Assembly: GCF_018691265.1 (NCBI RefSeq)
Contig: NW_024881330.1
Location: 15,809,386-15,873,385, forward strand
Direction: 5' to 3'
Source: Tyto alba
Taxonomy: Eukaryota; Chordata; Aves; Strigiformes; Tytonidae
Length of the DNA: 64,000 nt
In this document: positions 53,601 through 64,000 of the stretch, piece after piece
How the letters are laid out: every line of letters begins with the position of its first letter
Numbering within the stretch: the first letter of the stretch is position 1
Made by a program: the position numbers and the translations under genes
Notes under the pieces: generated by a model
What the model was told of the DNA's origin: nothing
What the model saw: the letters and a program-made list of their open reading frames with translations, nothing else
Databases searched by the model: none

Positions 53601-56600
53601 GTGTCAAATTTGTAGACAACAGCAAATTGGGGGAAGTGGTCAATATGCTCAGTGGTAGGATGTCCAGTTCAGAGGGACCTCAACATGTGGGAAAGGCAGG
53701 CCAATACCTACTCAGCAACTTCAATTAAAGCAACAACCTACATTTGAAAACAAAATAAACTCGTACAAGAGCACAGGCAGAGGGCTGACTGAATAGAAAG
53801 CAGATTTGCAAAAACTGACCTGAGGTCCTCTTTGAAACTTTCTGACAAGTTGAATGTATGTCAGCCATGGATCCTTCTGCACCAATGAAGACAAATTGCA
53901 CACTGCGCCATATTAGCAAGAATGTACTTACCAGGTCAAGTGAAATCGTTACTCTCCTCAATTTGGCTCTGGAGAACAACTGTCCAATTTGGTGCTCAAT
54001 ACAAAACACTATGATACCAGAGAATGTCTAGAGAAAGGCCATCAACATGATTAAAGCTATGTCTGTTCAGTTTCAAGCAGAGCACGCTAAGGCAGGATTG
54101 CGACGCTGTCTTCAGCTACCTAATGAAGATCATAGAAAAAACAAAGCTGGACTCTTCTTGAATGTACACAGCGAAAGGATGAGGGGCAGTAGACACAAAT
54201 TACAAAGAAAATTCCAATGTAGCATTAGGAAAACTTTCACAGTGAAAGTTGATACTGAAAAACGGCCCAGAAAGGGCAGAATTTCAATCCTTACAGATAT
54301 TCAAAATGCTACTGGATATGAGCCTGAGCAACTAGATCTAACTCTGCTGTTTAGCCCTGCTTTGAGCTGGGGGTTGAATCGAATAATTTCCAGATCTCCC
54401 ACTGAGCCTAAATTCCTTTATGATTCTACCATTGCAGACAGTCAGTTTGGGTATCCAAAACAGTATGGAACTGCCCCCAGCGCAGATTAATCCGCAAAGA
54501 AGGTGTCCAAATAAACAATTCTAGAAAATCTAGAAACTAGATCTAGACAATGTGCGCTTGCATCCCAGAAAGCCAACTGTACCCTGGGCTGCATCAAAAG
54601 AAGCCTGACCAACAGGTCGAGGGAGGAGATTCTCCCCCTCTACTCTGCTCTCATGAGACCCCACCTGCAGTGCTGTGTCCAGCTCTGGGGTCCTCAACAT
54701 CAGAAGGACACAGACCTGCTCAAGTGGGTCCAGAGGAAGCCACGAAGACGATCAGGGGGCTGGAGCACCTCCCCTGTGAGGACAGGCTGAGAGAGTTGGG
54801 GACTCTATCAGGGAGTGTAATGACAGGATGAGGGGCAATGGTTTTAAACTGAAAGATGGTAGATTTAGATTAGATATAAGGAAGAAATTCTCTGCTGTGA
54901 GAGTGGTGAGGCACTGGCACAAGTTGCCCATAGAAGCTGTGGCTGCCCCCTCCCTGGAAGGGTTCAAGGCCAGGTTGGACGGGGCTTTGAGCAACCTGGT
55001 CTGGTGGAAGGTGTCCCTGCCCCTGGCAGGGGGGCTGGAATGAGGTGGTCTATAAGGTCCCTTCCAACCCAAAGCATTCTATGATGATTTAAGTGTAAAT
55101 GCAGGTTTTCAGACCAGATTTAAGTGAACGTCTGCGTAGATTCTTAATTACAAATTTGATACCAATGGTTCTGTAACACCATCAACCTTTTTAAGGTTTA
55201 GAACTCATCATAAACATTTCTGAGAAACTTTTCACAAGATCACACCAAGGAGGCTTAAAAGCACATTAGCATACAAGTACAACAACAAGGGCAAAAACAT
55301 GTCACAAAACTATCAAAAACACAGCAAATACGGACAGTTAAGCTTATTAATACCTAAAGATTGCAAATAAATGTGCATAAATTCACAGTACAACGTTACA
55401 TACTATATAATACATACAAACCTGCTACATCAGCACCGAACAGAAAGCATACAACAGGACAGCTGATAACTGCTTTTCTCTAAATTAATGTAGTCCCCAT
55501 TTTCTCCTGTACAATATGCATGCTTTATTCTACATAAATGGGTTATAAAAAAATTCAGTACATCTCTAATTGTTGAAGACATATTAAAATATTGGAAATA
55601 TATTAATAGCTGAAAATCCACCAATTATTCTCTCCATAAAGAAATATCTTACTCATTTATTTCCTTTGTTTGGTTATTTTTGTAGATTATGCTGCCTTTT
55701 TACCAAGCATTTATGGATATTACAGCTGCAGAAATATTTAATTAATCTTACTTTTGTACTTTACAGATTGAAGAAACCATGTTCAGAATTGTGGTCTGGT
55801 AAAACTACATATTTTTAATCTCAATATTATATTAGCATTTACTACAGCATATTTATTTTTAGATTTGAATCCATCTTTAGTAATTGTACTCAATTGCATA
55901 CTGCCACTCAAGCTGAAGCTTTAACAGCATCTTTATCATACACAGTACATTTTTTTCTGAATATGTCAAGATTCAATAAATGTTACATTTAACAAAAAGA
56001 AGTCTTCCTCACATTGTCAAAATATAGGAAGTACCCCTGAAAATCTTTACCAACTCACGTCGCTGCGATAATATTTACACATCTGATGTTCAATACCCCT
56101 TTTTTTAATCCCTAAGGTAAGTTTTGAAGAGAACAAAGTTCAACAGGCACCTCACCTCAGTCTGTACTGCCAATACCTAGTAGCTTAAGCATAAACATAA
56201 TACACCATATTCAGAAGAATACGTATCGGTTTCAAAAGAGGCACAAGTTAAAATTGTCAGGAAACCTAAACTCCACAGCCAGAGGAACAGCTAAAAAAAA
56301 TTGCTTAAAGGATAATTCTAAAATAGTTACATGTAAGAAGTGTTTATTGCCAAGTTTGATGGTAGTCATCATACATGCTGCATTTAGTACAGCAATCTAG
56401 AAGTTTAAGCTTTGGAATGACAAAGTGACAGTTTTAAGCAAATCAATTTCAACTTTGTTACCTTATTTACTTCCATGATTTCCCTTCTCTCTTCACTAGC
56501 AAAACGAAGCTGACTTGCAGCACTACGATCATCGTGCTTGGAGCCATCTTCTTCAACATATGGAATAAGTTGCTGTGAAGACAAGAAACATTAGATACAA

Positions 56601-59600
56601 AAAAAAAAAAAAAAAAAAAAGGAAAAAACAAAAAGAAAAAACAATGAACCAAAACCAGGATACAGGAGATGCATAAGGTACTACCATTTTCTCCTAAAGT
56701 TCAAACTTCCCAAGAGGAAGTGGAGGAAGGTTTACCTCATCACCTAAAAACCCAAAGGCCTTGAAATGACCTTGGTCAGTTCCCCAGGAAAACAAATTGC
56801 TTCAAAAAGACACAATCCCACATATTACCATGCCTAGACCTAAGCAATTTCGTAACTGCACACAGAACCCCATCTTTACATTTGAAGATGTTTATCACAG
56901 GTAATCCTTGTATTGTTCAACTCTGTAGATTGTGATTTTTAAATTTACAATTCTACACTATAAAATACCACAGGCATTAAGTTATCATTATTATAAAGTA
57001 GTTCAGTGATATACTAAACAATTATGACTGGCTTTACATAGCTACTTGGCTAATACCCTATTTATGACTTGTAATTTTAGTGGGCCTCTGTTTGGCTGTT
57101 CTTAAGACCAGGCTCACAGTTACCTAATAGGAGTTTTTCTGTAATATTTTTTCCGCTACGATCTCCTCAAGCACAGAGTGTACTACCTTTTTTGTAAGCT
57201 TCTACAAAGCCAAAAATCTTTGATAAAAAATTTCTAAATGAGTATTAATGTATGTTCCCTCAAAAAAAAAAAAGTTAAGAAGAATCAGTAAATATACTAG
57301 ATACAAAACAAATACATGCTTTTGTGTCAGAACACTCCCAAGCTACTAACATCTTATTCAAAAATAATTACAAGCTGTAACATTTTATACATAATACACA
57401 TCCACAAATTCTACAGTATATTGCTTTTTCTGTCCTGAACTGAGAAAAGCTAATGTTGATAGAAAAATCACATCCTTGTTCACATATACATTACAAATGA
57501 AAGACTAGTAACTGATGCAAATGAGCAGTAAGACATTAGTTTAAAAGTCTGCAGGCAACTTGCTCATCACGTATATTAACTTGTTACTTAGGTTGGGGTG
57601 TAATATTATGAAGCATTTGGCATCATCCTTCAGCATTCTAATTGAAAACTTACTTTTATTTAACCCACTGAAAATTTCATTTCCTTCTATACCAAAAGTT
57701 TTGTAGGCCATTCTTATTAAGATTATCAAAATGTACAGAAATTACTACACTAAATTCTGCCATTGAAAATGTAGTAAAGATTAACAACTTATTACATTTG
57801 CACATCATAAAGCAGAAGTAGTGTGGCTGCTGAATACTCTTGGAAAAAAACCCTCTCTCTGATGGAAAAATAATGTACCACTCAAAGTAGAACATCTCCT
57901 TTTAAAACCTCCTGTCTTTCAGAAAAGGTAGTAGAAAAAAAGAAATGTACAGAACTATACCTAACACACAAATGAAGCATGGAAATGAATCAATTAGAGA
58001 ATTTTGTAGTCAGATCTGCTTCACAATTATCTCATACCTTGCTATGTTGGTTAACAGAAAGTAGATAAGAATACCTAATACATTGGTAGTAGACATTAAT
58101 GCAAACATATTAAAACATTTACATCAATAATAATAAACTAGGGAATATCAGTAGGTACCAACTTCTCTTGACTGTTTAAAAAAAAAAAAGAGATTTGTTG
58201 ATATTCTTGAAATATATGGTTAGAATGTCAGACATTAAATCATATGATTGAGACTACTACTGAAAAGCTGAAACAAGAATTTAAGAAAACTGATCCAAGA
58301 GGAATGGTGTGCCACTTTCATTCACCCTAACTAATAAAACATGAGGAGGCAGGCATTCTAATAACTTTGGAGCAGCAAAGACTACGTAAAGAAAAGAAAA
58401 AAGAATTCCAACTATTGATACAAAACTGCTGTATGTAAGGCATTGGTGACATGCTGGCTTAAAAAAAAAGCTTAAAGGGACTACTCATTTTCTCTATGGA
58501 GATTCTTCTTCATCCTAGTAATAGAAAAAAACTGTGAAAAGAAAAAAAAAAAAAAGAGAACCTACCTCATCCCAACTGTATGTGAAAACAAGACACAGCA
58601 GCTTTTAAAGGGGACACAACTATTCAGCTGTCTCACACAAGTCAACGACATGAGAAAAAAGTTTTATCCTCAGAATCCAGAGCTCAGTAATTAAAGAACT
58701 TCACAGTTCTGGTTAATATAGAGCCGTAGTAACTCAAATGGTAACACAAAACAGGCTTTAAGAGTATTACTAGGAATTAGAAACTACTTATGGGTAAAAG
58801 TTATTAGAAAAAGCTTTGGCCAATCCTCCTTCCTGGAAGTTTTACGCTGTCAACTTTTCCATCACCATCGCACATTCAGATTTGGTTCATACTGGCTCAG
58901 CAGGTTAAGAGTAGTCAAGTGAGGGAACTATGGAGGCACAGATTGATGGCCAGAGCAAGGGAATAATCCTTATTACTCAGAGCTATGCTGGCAGGTGAGA
59001 GCTTAAAGCACACTGTTTCCCAATAAAACAACCACTTTAAAAAACAACCATCCCTGACTCTTTTTTTTTAACCTAGGGGAAAGAAACTGGTGAATGTACC
59101 AAGAAGCCTGAGGAAAAAGGCTGAAATTTTAAATTAAGTTTGATTTCAAAATTGGATTCCTCCCAAACTAGTAAGAATTGATGACGTTAATGTGAAAGTT
59201 TCAAAATCTTTCAACCAGCTCCAAATAATAAACAGAATTCAGCCCACTGATCAGTTCCAGTCCCACTTAAAACTTGTTTGTTATGAGTCTCTTGCACCTC
59301 ACAAGAATAGATGGTATGCTAAGCAGAGAGTGGTTACTCTGATCTGTAATTTATATATGAATAAAGATACTTACTTCTATGGGAACAGGATCGAGCCCAG
59401 CACAGTTTTCATTGCATTTGTCATAGACTAATCTCAGTTTTCTGAAGAGTATTGATAGCTGACGGAGATGTTCCTGCAGCTTTCCCAGTCTGTCTTGATA
59501 TGTTCCAGTATGATAAGTAACACCATTTGGTAACTTAGAGAACCAAAACCCCAAAACGTTAAAAATACCATGTTAAAGTTTGTCACACAAATTAAACAAA

Positions 59601-60652
59601 CTAAATCAGAGGACGTTTTGTACATTTTAAAATAAGACAACCCCGGTATCTCCACAGAAATGACTGAAATTTCTGTATTTTTTTTATCTGCTCATTCTGT
59701 ATTATTTTATCTGCTCATCTGATGTACCAAATCACTGCTGTCAAGCAGCTTTATGTATTCTATGCTTTGGATGTTTGTCAATCCTTGTGTAGTTCTATTC
59801 AGTGAATGTTTTCAAAATGCTTAAGCATGACACTGTTATCTGAGCATTACATTTCGAGACTTTGTGTCTCAACCCCAGGTCACAATTCAGAGATGCAATC
59901 AAAGTGAATTCAGTTAGCAAACTCTAAGTACATACACCTATTCCTAAAATACCTACAGAAGGAAACTGACACATGAAAACACAGAGGGAATGGGAATGAT
60001 TATTTATGTTCTGCTCTCAGAGAAACACAACAAAAGTTTGTACACTTTCTCAGTAAGCAGCCACGAATAAGGATTATGTCTACTTTCATAACAAAAGCAA
60101 TTATCAAAAAGTTCTGGGTGGAAAATATTACAGAAAAAGATCAATGAAAATTCCTCTAAAATTACTCCCCAGATGTTAACACAGAAACATAACCGGCATA
60201 TAAACTGACTTCACTTCATAAAGGAAAATACATTATTTGGAGTGGGGAAGGTAACAATTCAGCGCTTCTGAATGTTCTCCATCTTCACTTAAAGTACAAG
60301 AATAAGCAAGTATCTTAAGAGTAGTACTCACTTCTCCAATCAATCTGACTTTTCAAAGCAGTTTGACTGAGTTATGTATTTAAATGTCCTAAGCTACCTC
60401 CTGTTCCTACTGTCACTGGCAGTTGGTGGCAAAAACATTGGAAGTTGAGGACCATTAAAAGAAAAAGTTGTTTCTCACCTGCATGTTCCTCAGTAACTGG
60501 AAGATTTCCATGGTTCGAAATACAATGTCCTGCACGGTCTCTTGGCCAATTCGACAGAGAGAAGCTGTATTTACCTCCCTAGCTGCCTGAGCCTGCGTCC
60601 CTGAGAAAGCACCAGGAGGCATGCCTGCCCCAGCGAGAGGGGGAGTTGACAT
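47531..60652 (-). CDS. MED30: Mediator complex subunit 30, complete 4-exon coding region
   Basis: The coding exons are 60652-60479, 59533-59375, 56572-56462 and 47626-47531. They join to 58+53+37+31 = 179 codons plus a TGA stop, close to the 178 residues I know for human MED30. The product is a metazoan-specific subunit of the Mediator head module. It acts in the nucleus, linking transcription factors to RNA polymerase II. Residues 1-25 are rich in Gly, Ala and Pro and probably disordered. Residues 26-110 carry the conserved core (AREVNTASLCRIGQETVQDI and LRLVYDKCNENC are recognisable). Residues of about 133-172 are charged and heptad-like, probably a coiled coil (KLKQKNQQLKQIMDQLRNLI), ending in AMLAMRN. 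All introns are GT-AG and phase 0. Introns measure 945, 2802 and 8835 bp. The start is the only ATG consistent with the family N-terminus (MSTPPLA). No break or missing segment is seen. Identification is by recalled family sequence, not a search. Confidence 0.97.
53070..54430 (+). mobile_element. CR1 LINE, degenerate reverse transcriptase to 3' end
   Basis: The plus frames begin LILKKGKEGDPENYRLSRLT, the family's FKKGxKxDPxNYRPVSLT motif. They continue with CLTNMTDFY, a damaged 'DFSKAFDTVSH' region read as SQASDTISHSTLVAKLERCG (53352-53411), and a broken catalytic region near 53520-53640 with many stops. The tail at about 54295-54430 has the second type of CR1 3' end ('ccctgctttgagctgggggttg...'), ending in TTATGATTCTA. 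The copy lies antisense in MED30 intron 3 and is more decayed than its neighbour. Confidence 0.85.
54548..55088 (+). mobile_element. CR1 LINE, 5'-truncated 3' end with internal deletion
   Basis: The plus strand matches the tail of the 21935-22893 copy closely (HWHKLPIEAVAAPSLEGFKA; RLDIRKKFSAVRVV). It ends CATTCTATGATGATT at about 55075-55088. Compared with that copy, about 80 bp are missing at 54801. It is younger and better preserved than the CR1 just upstream, and both lie antisense in MED30 intron 3. Confidence 0.93.
56462..56572 (-). CDS. MED30: MED30 coding exon 3 (residues 112-148)
   Basis: This exon has 37 codons (111 bp), starting QLIPYVEEDG and ending EIMEVNK. The acceptor is CTTCACAG and the donor is GTAAC at 56461-56457. 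It encodes an acidic linker and the first part of the C-terminal coiled coil. Like exon 2 it is phase 0-0, so skipping would be in frame. A run of 22 A on the plus strand (22 U in the transcript) ends 26 bases upstream of the acceptor. Confidence 0.97.
56573..59374 (-). other. MED30 intron 2
   Basis: This is a 2802-bp intron in AT-rich DNA with several homopolymer A runs (56599-56620 is the longest). No repeat family or second gene was recognised. Confidence 0.9.
56599..56620 (+). repeat. Poly(A) run of 22 bp in MED30 intron 2
   Basis: Twenty-two A on the plus strand become 22 U in the MED30 transcript, ending 26 bases upstream of the exon 3 acceptor. This is within or just beyond the normal reach of a polypyrimidine tract and branch site. 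Confidence 0.9.
59375..59533 (-). CDS. MED30: MED30 coding exon 2 (residues 59-111)
   Basis: This exon has 53 codons (159 bp), starting LPNGVTYHTG and ending GLDPVPIE. The acceptor is a CTAAG end (AG at 59535-59534) and the donor is the strong GTAAG at 59374-59370. It carries the most conserved block of the protein, the helical stretch LRQLSILFRKLRLVYDKCNE. It is phase 0 at both ends, so skipping it would keep the frame but remove the core. Confidence 0.97.
59534..60478 (-). other. MED30 intron 1 (between coding exons 1 and 2)
   Basis: This 945-bp intron has donor GTGAG and acceptor CTAAG. Nothing else is recognisable in it. Confidence 0.9.
60479..60652 (-). CDS. MED30: MED30 coding exon 1 (residues 1-58)
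   Basis: This exon has 58 codons from ATG at 60652 to a CAG codon at 60481-60479, followed by donor GTGAG at 60478-60474. It encodes the flexible N-terminus and the first conserved helix, ending FQLLRNMQ. The context before the ATG is AACAG, so position -3 is C and this is not a strong Kozak site. If the acceptor predicted at 60685 is used, the exon extends to 60684 with 32 bases of 5' UTR. An AG directly before the ATG is a weaker alternative acceptor. Confidence 0.96.
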
Positions 60653-61400
60653 CTGTTGACGTTAACCAGCCCCACTGAGACAAGCTGCACAAATAAGTTA
60701 AGACAGCATGATTAAGTACTTGTTTGAGTCTATCATAATAAACTTCTGTATGATGGCTACCCCATTTCTTTTCCCAAGACATGGTCCTATCCAGGATAAA
60801 ACTGATCAACTGGTAAAAGATGGCTCAGTGCAGTCCCCTTGGATGGAGATACTGCTTCTTTAACCACTACAGCTTTGCTGGGCAGTGGAACCAGGGGTGC
60901 TCCTCTCACGCCTCCCCTCTGAGCGGTCACCAGGAGAGCCCCTGTCCCCCATCTATCGCAGGAGGGACACGGAAGGGCATTTTGCCCAGCTCCAACACGT
61001 AAAATCACAGCACTGCTCCTGGGCTCCGGGGCCGGCCCCTGCCCAACTCCTCCCTCCGCGGCAGGGAGCGGCCTGAGGCACCGCATCCCGCCCCGCAGCG
61101 CCGGGAACACGCCGCTCCAGGCCCCTCCCGGAAGAGCAGGCCCACCGGTGCCTCCCCGGCCAGCACGGCCACTCCAGGAGCCCGGCGGCGTTACCAGGCC
61201 GGGCCGCGACATGAGCTCCGCTCCCCGCCCCGCCAGGCCGCGGCGGGGCAGCCCCCGGCAGGCGGGGGGGCGAGGAAGGGCCGCCCCGGGCCCCGCGGCC
61301 GCTCCCTGGGGGGGCGTCCCGTCGGCAGCGGAAGCGCCGCGGCACCGCGCTGCCCGCATGGGAGGCGGCGGGACCCCCCCGGGACCCCCCCAGTACTCAC

Positions 61401-61460
61401 GGGGGAGCGGGGCGCCGCGTTGCCCTGGAAACGCGCCGGCGGAAGCCCTCGGCCGTGCGC
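61401..61460 (-). other. MED30: Predicted non-coding first exon of MED30 (5' UTR)
   Basis: On the minus strand a consensus donor GTGAGT begins at 61400, inside the CpG island and just downstream of the ETS/CRE element. A matching acceptor lies at 60687-60685: TTATTTGTGCAG, preceded by a plausible branch sequence CTTAAC. Splicing would remove 716 bp containing long upstream ORFs and leave 32 bases of UTR before the ATG. The right boundary (transcription start) is a guess. The alternative is an unspliced leader or a start site nearer the ATG. Confidence 0.5.
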
Positions 61461-61479
61461 GGGTGTGTGTGTGGCGAGG

Positions 61480-61493
61480 CGGAAGTGACGTCA
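61480..61493 (+). promoter_or_regulatory. Composite ETS/CRE element
   Basis: The sequence CGGAAGTGACGTCA combines a full ETS-family site (CGGAAGTG) with the palindromic cAMP response element TGACGTCA (61486-61493), sharing two bases. This overlapping arrangement is a known motif of housekeeping CpG-island promoters bound by ETS and CREB/ATF factors. It lies about 80 bp upstream of the predicted donor of the non-coding first exon, as expected for a core-promoter element of MED30. Function is inferred. Confidence 0.75.
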
Positions 61494-61650
61494 GGGCGTC
61501 CGGCGGGGGGCGGGGCGGGCAGCGGCCGCGGCGGGCGGCGGGGGTGGGCCCGGGGCGTGTTCCAGGGGCGCTGCGCCGAGCGCGGGCCTGCGGGCGGGGC
61601 GGCGTCCGGCGGTGCCGGCCTCGAGCCCTGCCGTGCGGTTTCTTGAGGCT

Positions 61651-64000
61651 GAAAAGTCAGGTCGGAGGCTTCGCAGTGCCACGCAAGTCACACCACCTCT
61701 GTAATGAAAGCGGCGGTTGGGACCTTGGTTGAGGTCCAAATTTTTGGCAGATCGTGCTGATAGATTGCCGAATATCCATTTTGCAATGTAGGTGTGTATA
61801 TGGCGGTACACACATGCACACCTGTATTAATTTTATAGCTTTATAGGTGTACTACTTGCGTAGATACATTTTTGCTGCTATAGGAAGGCCTTACTCTTTG
61901 GCCTTCCTGTATCATCGTATTTGTGTGAGCATAAAGCACTTGTACGCTGCCCACCCTGAGGGCATGTGCTACCCTGATACAGTTGAATTTGTGCAGTTTT
62001 GGAGCACAGACTAGGCCTCCTGTATGAGGAGGAAGAAACACCCTCAGGAAGAAACCAGGCAGGATCTGTGTGGGCTGATGGATACAGATTGTCTGTACAG
62101 TAGGTTGTGCTTACTGTCTGTATAACAAAAAATTTCTTTATATGCAGAAATCAATAAGTACCAAAGTTTCTCTTTTTCCAGTTGATGTCATATCTAGGAC
62201 TCTGTATTTGAGTGATTTTGACAGTAAGTACCTGAAAATGCAGAAGAGGACGTTTATATACCTGCAGCTTTTTATGAAGTCTTAGGAAGTACAGTCTAAA
62301 AGTAATTGTGCTATATTAAAACTGATGTTATGGATGATCTTTTGTATGAAATGCATTGTATTTGTAATACTGTAAAAATACATCAGAAGTTTGACGCATG
62401 ATACACAGCCTTTGTTAAAGATGAAAGCACTCAAGGAACATTCAGGGGCAGAACTGTCCAAACTTGCTGTCAGAGGCATTTTGCTGCAGAGAACATTTTT
62501 TACCTCAGAAACGGGTTCATGAGGGAAAACACCTCCTTCCCTAAATTGAACCTTTTTGTTGCCTGACTAAATTCTCTCTAGCACGCTACTTTAGCCAAGG
62601 CACAGTGTAAATAATTACAAAGTATTTTAACAAAGTTGTATCATAAAAGATACAAAAGTAGTTTCTTAGAAGAAAGTTGTTGATAAAAATAAGAGGGGGA
62701 TATTTTCATATAGCACAAGAACATCCTATAGCGTCTGGCTAGACAACACTTGGGAAGAGCAGCCCCCAGAGAATTTCTAAGGGCTTCTTTCTAAGGCTTA
62801 CAACTCAGTTCACTGTACATTAAGGAAATGATGGAAGAACTGTTCAAGAGTTAAGCACAAAGGATAATGTTTTACTCTTCTGACTGTGTGCCCAAGAGCT
62901 CTGTTCACACTGCTTAACTTGCTGCCCCAAATCCAATAGTGTGAGAGTAATGAGCGAGTCGGACCACCTACTGTTCAGGGCTGCCAGATGCAGACTCCAT
63001 ATACAGTCATACCCTGAAGTAGATGACTGCCATGTACAGTAGGCAGTTGAAATACAGAGCCAAGTCTGCATGCGAAGAGTACTGAAGAAGGTTGCTAGGA
63101 GGCCAAAGTCATTGCCAATCTATGGAACCATCTAAATCTGATTTTTTTTTCTTCCTAGACAAAGGAATCTCCTCCTTTTGGATAAATAATGTTTTCTGGG
63201 TTGGATGAGAAGTTGAATATATATTTTGCTTTTTAAAAGCAATTCATTAAGCAGCCATTGTCTGACTTCTGTTTGGGCCAAGTGCTTTCATCTGGAAGGT
63301 GTCCAGGTTAGAGTTCATCTTTCACATCCATTTTAATTTCTGTGGCATCAGTTCAACCAGTGTCATAGGATGCTGCAGCCTTTGGTTTTGGGTTGTAGAG
63401 AAGCCACCAAAAAACTACCAAAGAGCATATGTCTACACATAATACTCTAGTCCAATCAACTTTAACCCAAATTTGAAATTAGGACTATTTAGAGAGTAAC
63501 TACTTCAGTGATTATCATTTTCACGATAATAATGGATTATGATTTTTTAATATTTTAAGAGGTTCTCACCATTATACCCTGAGCAACTCCGAAGATGGTA
63601 TGGCTATGCTCTATCAGAAAAGCAAAAATCCTCAATACTGAGGCAAGAGGATAATTGTTGCTTTTGTTTAAACAATTTTCTGTAAATTGATCAATATGCT
63701 AGCAAGGCAATATGAATCATTCAATTTAAAAATAAACAGAACTGATGGAATTCTTGGATCATCCTCTGTTTTCCTTGAATAAAGAAGAGCATACTCCCTC
63801 CCAGCTCTCCTCATGCTATTCGTCAGCAGCACTGCTTTGATACTGCTCCGAGGGTGACAGATGGGCTGAGGGGAAATGTGTTAACTAGGAAAGGACTTTC
63901 ATTCTCAGTCCTGTCCCATTCAGTGTTTATGTGTGGATTCAAGGAGAGATAATGGAACTTTGTGGAACCTTTGCCAACAATAAACAGACAAGGCACAGTT
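61651..64000. other. Upstream flank of MED30, nothing recognised
   Basis: Composition drops from the CpG island to ordinary AT-rich DNA. A divergent non-coding transcript from the island is possible, but nothing in the sequence marks its exons. By human gene order the next gene would be SLC30A8, not reached here. Confidence 0.55.

Larger units (their letters stand above)
47627..56461 (-). other. MED30 intron 3
   Basis: This 8835-bp intron is AT-rich and contains no recognisable exon. It holds two CR1 copies (53070-54430 and 54548-55088), both antisense to the gene. Scattered reading frames of 60-93 codons elsewhere in it have no family resemblance. Confidence 0.9.
61020..61650. promoter_or_regulatory. 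CpG-island promoter of MED30
   Basis: A stretch of very high G+C with dense CpG stands out sharply from the AT-rich surroundings. It contains GC boxes (for example GGGGCGGGGC near 61507), the ETS/CRE element at 61480-61493 and a strong minus-strand splice donor at 61400. It lies just upstream of the MED30 start, and no TATA box is obvious. CpG-island promoters of this type usually drive broadly expressed genes, which fits a Mediator subunit. Such promoters often fire in both directions, but no plus-strand gene was found to the right. Confidence 0.85.

Noticed and set aside
54047..54490. 147-codon plus frame in MED30 intron 3
   Set aside because: It is the degenerate tail of the upstream CR1, running through its 3' end into flanking DNA.
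61148..61732. 190- to 194-codon frames on both strands in the CpG island (60787-61732)
   Set aside because: Very high G+C removes stop codons by chance. Translations are low-complexity Arg/Gly/Pro/Ala with no family match, and the region is better explained as a promoter.
1..64000. CRISPR arrays, operons, tRNA or rRNA genes, toxin or defence systems
   Set aside because: None was seen. The window is vertebrate nuclear DNA with one intron-containing gene and retroelements.

Overview
This window is nuclear DNA from a bird. The evidence is the set of interspersed repeats: several chicken-repeat-1 (CR1) retrotransposon copies with the characteristic 3' end (CR1 octamer-like ATTCTATG), a long avian-type endogenous-retrovirus LTR, and older palindromic repeats of a kind seen in sauropsids. 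There is no bacterial gene structure. Almost all open reading frames are short, random, or lie inside repeats.

One protein-coding gene can be supported, and it is complete. MED30 (Mediator subunit 30) lies on the minus strand in four coding exons at 60652-60479, 59533-59375, 56572-56462 and 47626-47531. These join to a 179-residue protein. All splice sites follow GT-AG and all internal junctions are phase 0. The promoter is a CpG island at about 61020-61650. It holds a composite ETS/CRE element at 61480-61493, and I predict a non-coding first exon there, spliced from a donor at 61400 to an acceptor at 60685.

Layout: 1-47400 is intergenic DNA downstream of MED30. From the known human order (SLC30A8, MED30, EXT1) this should be the MED30-EXT1 interval, but no EXT1 exon was recognised. 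It contains a minus-strand CR1 3' end (10648-11252), ancient palindromic repeats (about 16450-16560, 17030-17150 and 28694-28803), a degenerate CR1/L2-like piece (about 21600-21850), a plus-strand CR1 3' half (about 21935-22893), CR1-type ORF1 esterase and endonuclease remnants (32945-33990 and 34770-34985, both minus), a possible old LINE tail (about 35690-36180) and a solo LTR of about 1.06 kb (37202-38260, minus). 47531-60652 is MED30. Its 8.8-kb third intron holds two separate CR1 insertions antisense to the gene (53070-54430 and 54548-55088). 61650-64000 is upstream flank, on the SLC30A8 side, with nothing recognisable.

I found no convincing new biological system. The points most worth a second look are the MED30 promoter and predicted 5'-UTR intron, a 22-base homopolymer just upstream of the exon 3 acceptor, the in-frame-skippable exons 2 and 3, the palindromic sauropsid repeats, the back-to-front CR1 ORF1/endonuclease remnants and the repeat-bearing LTR.
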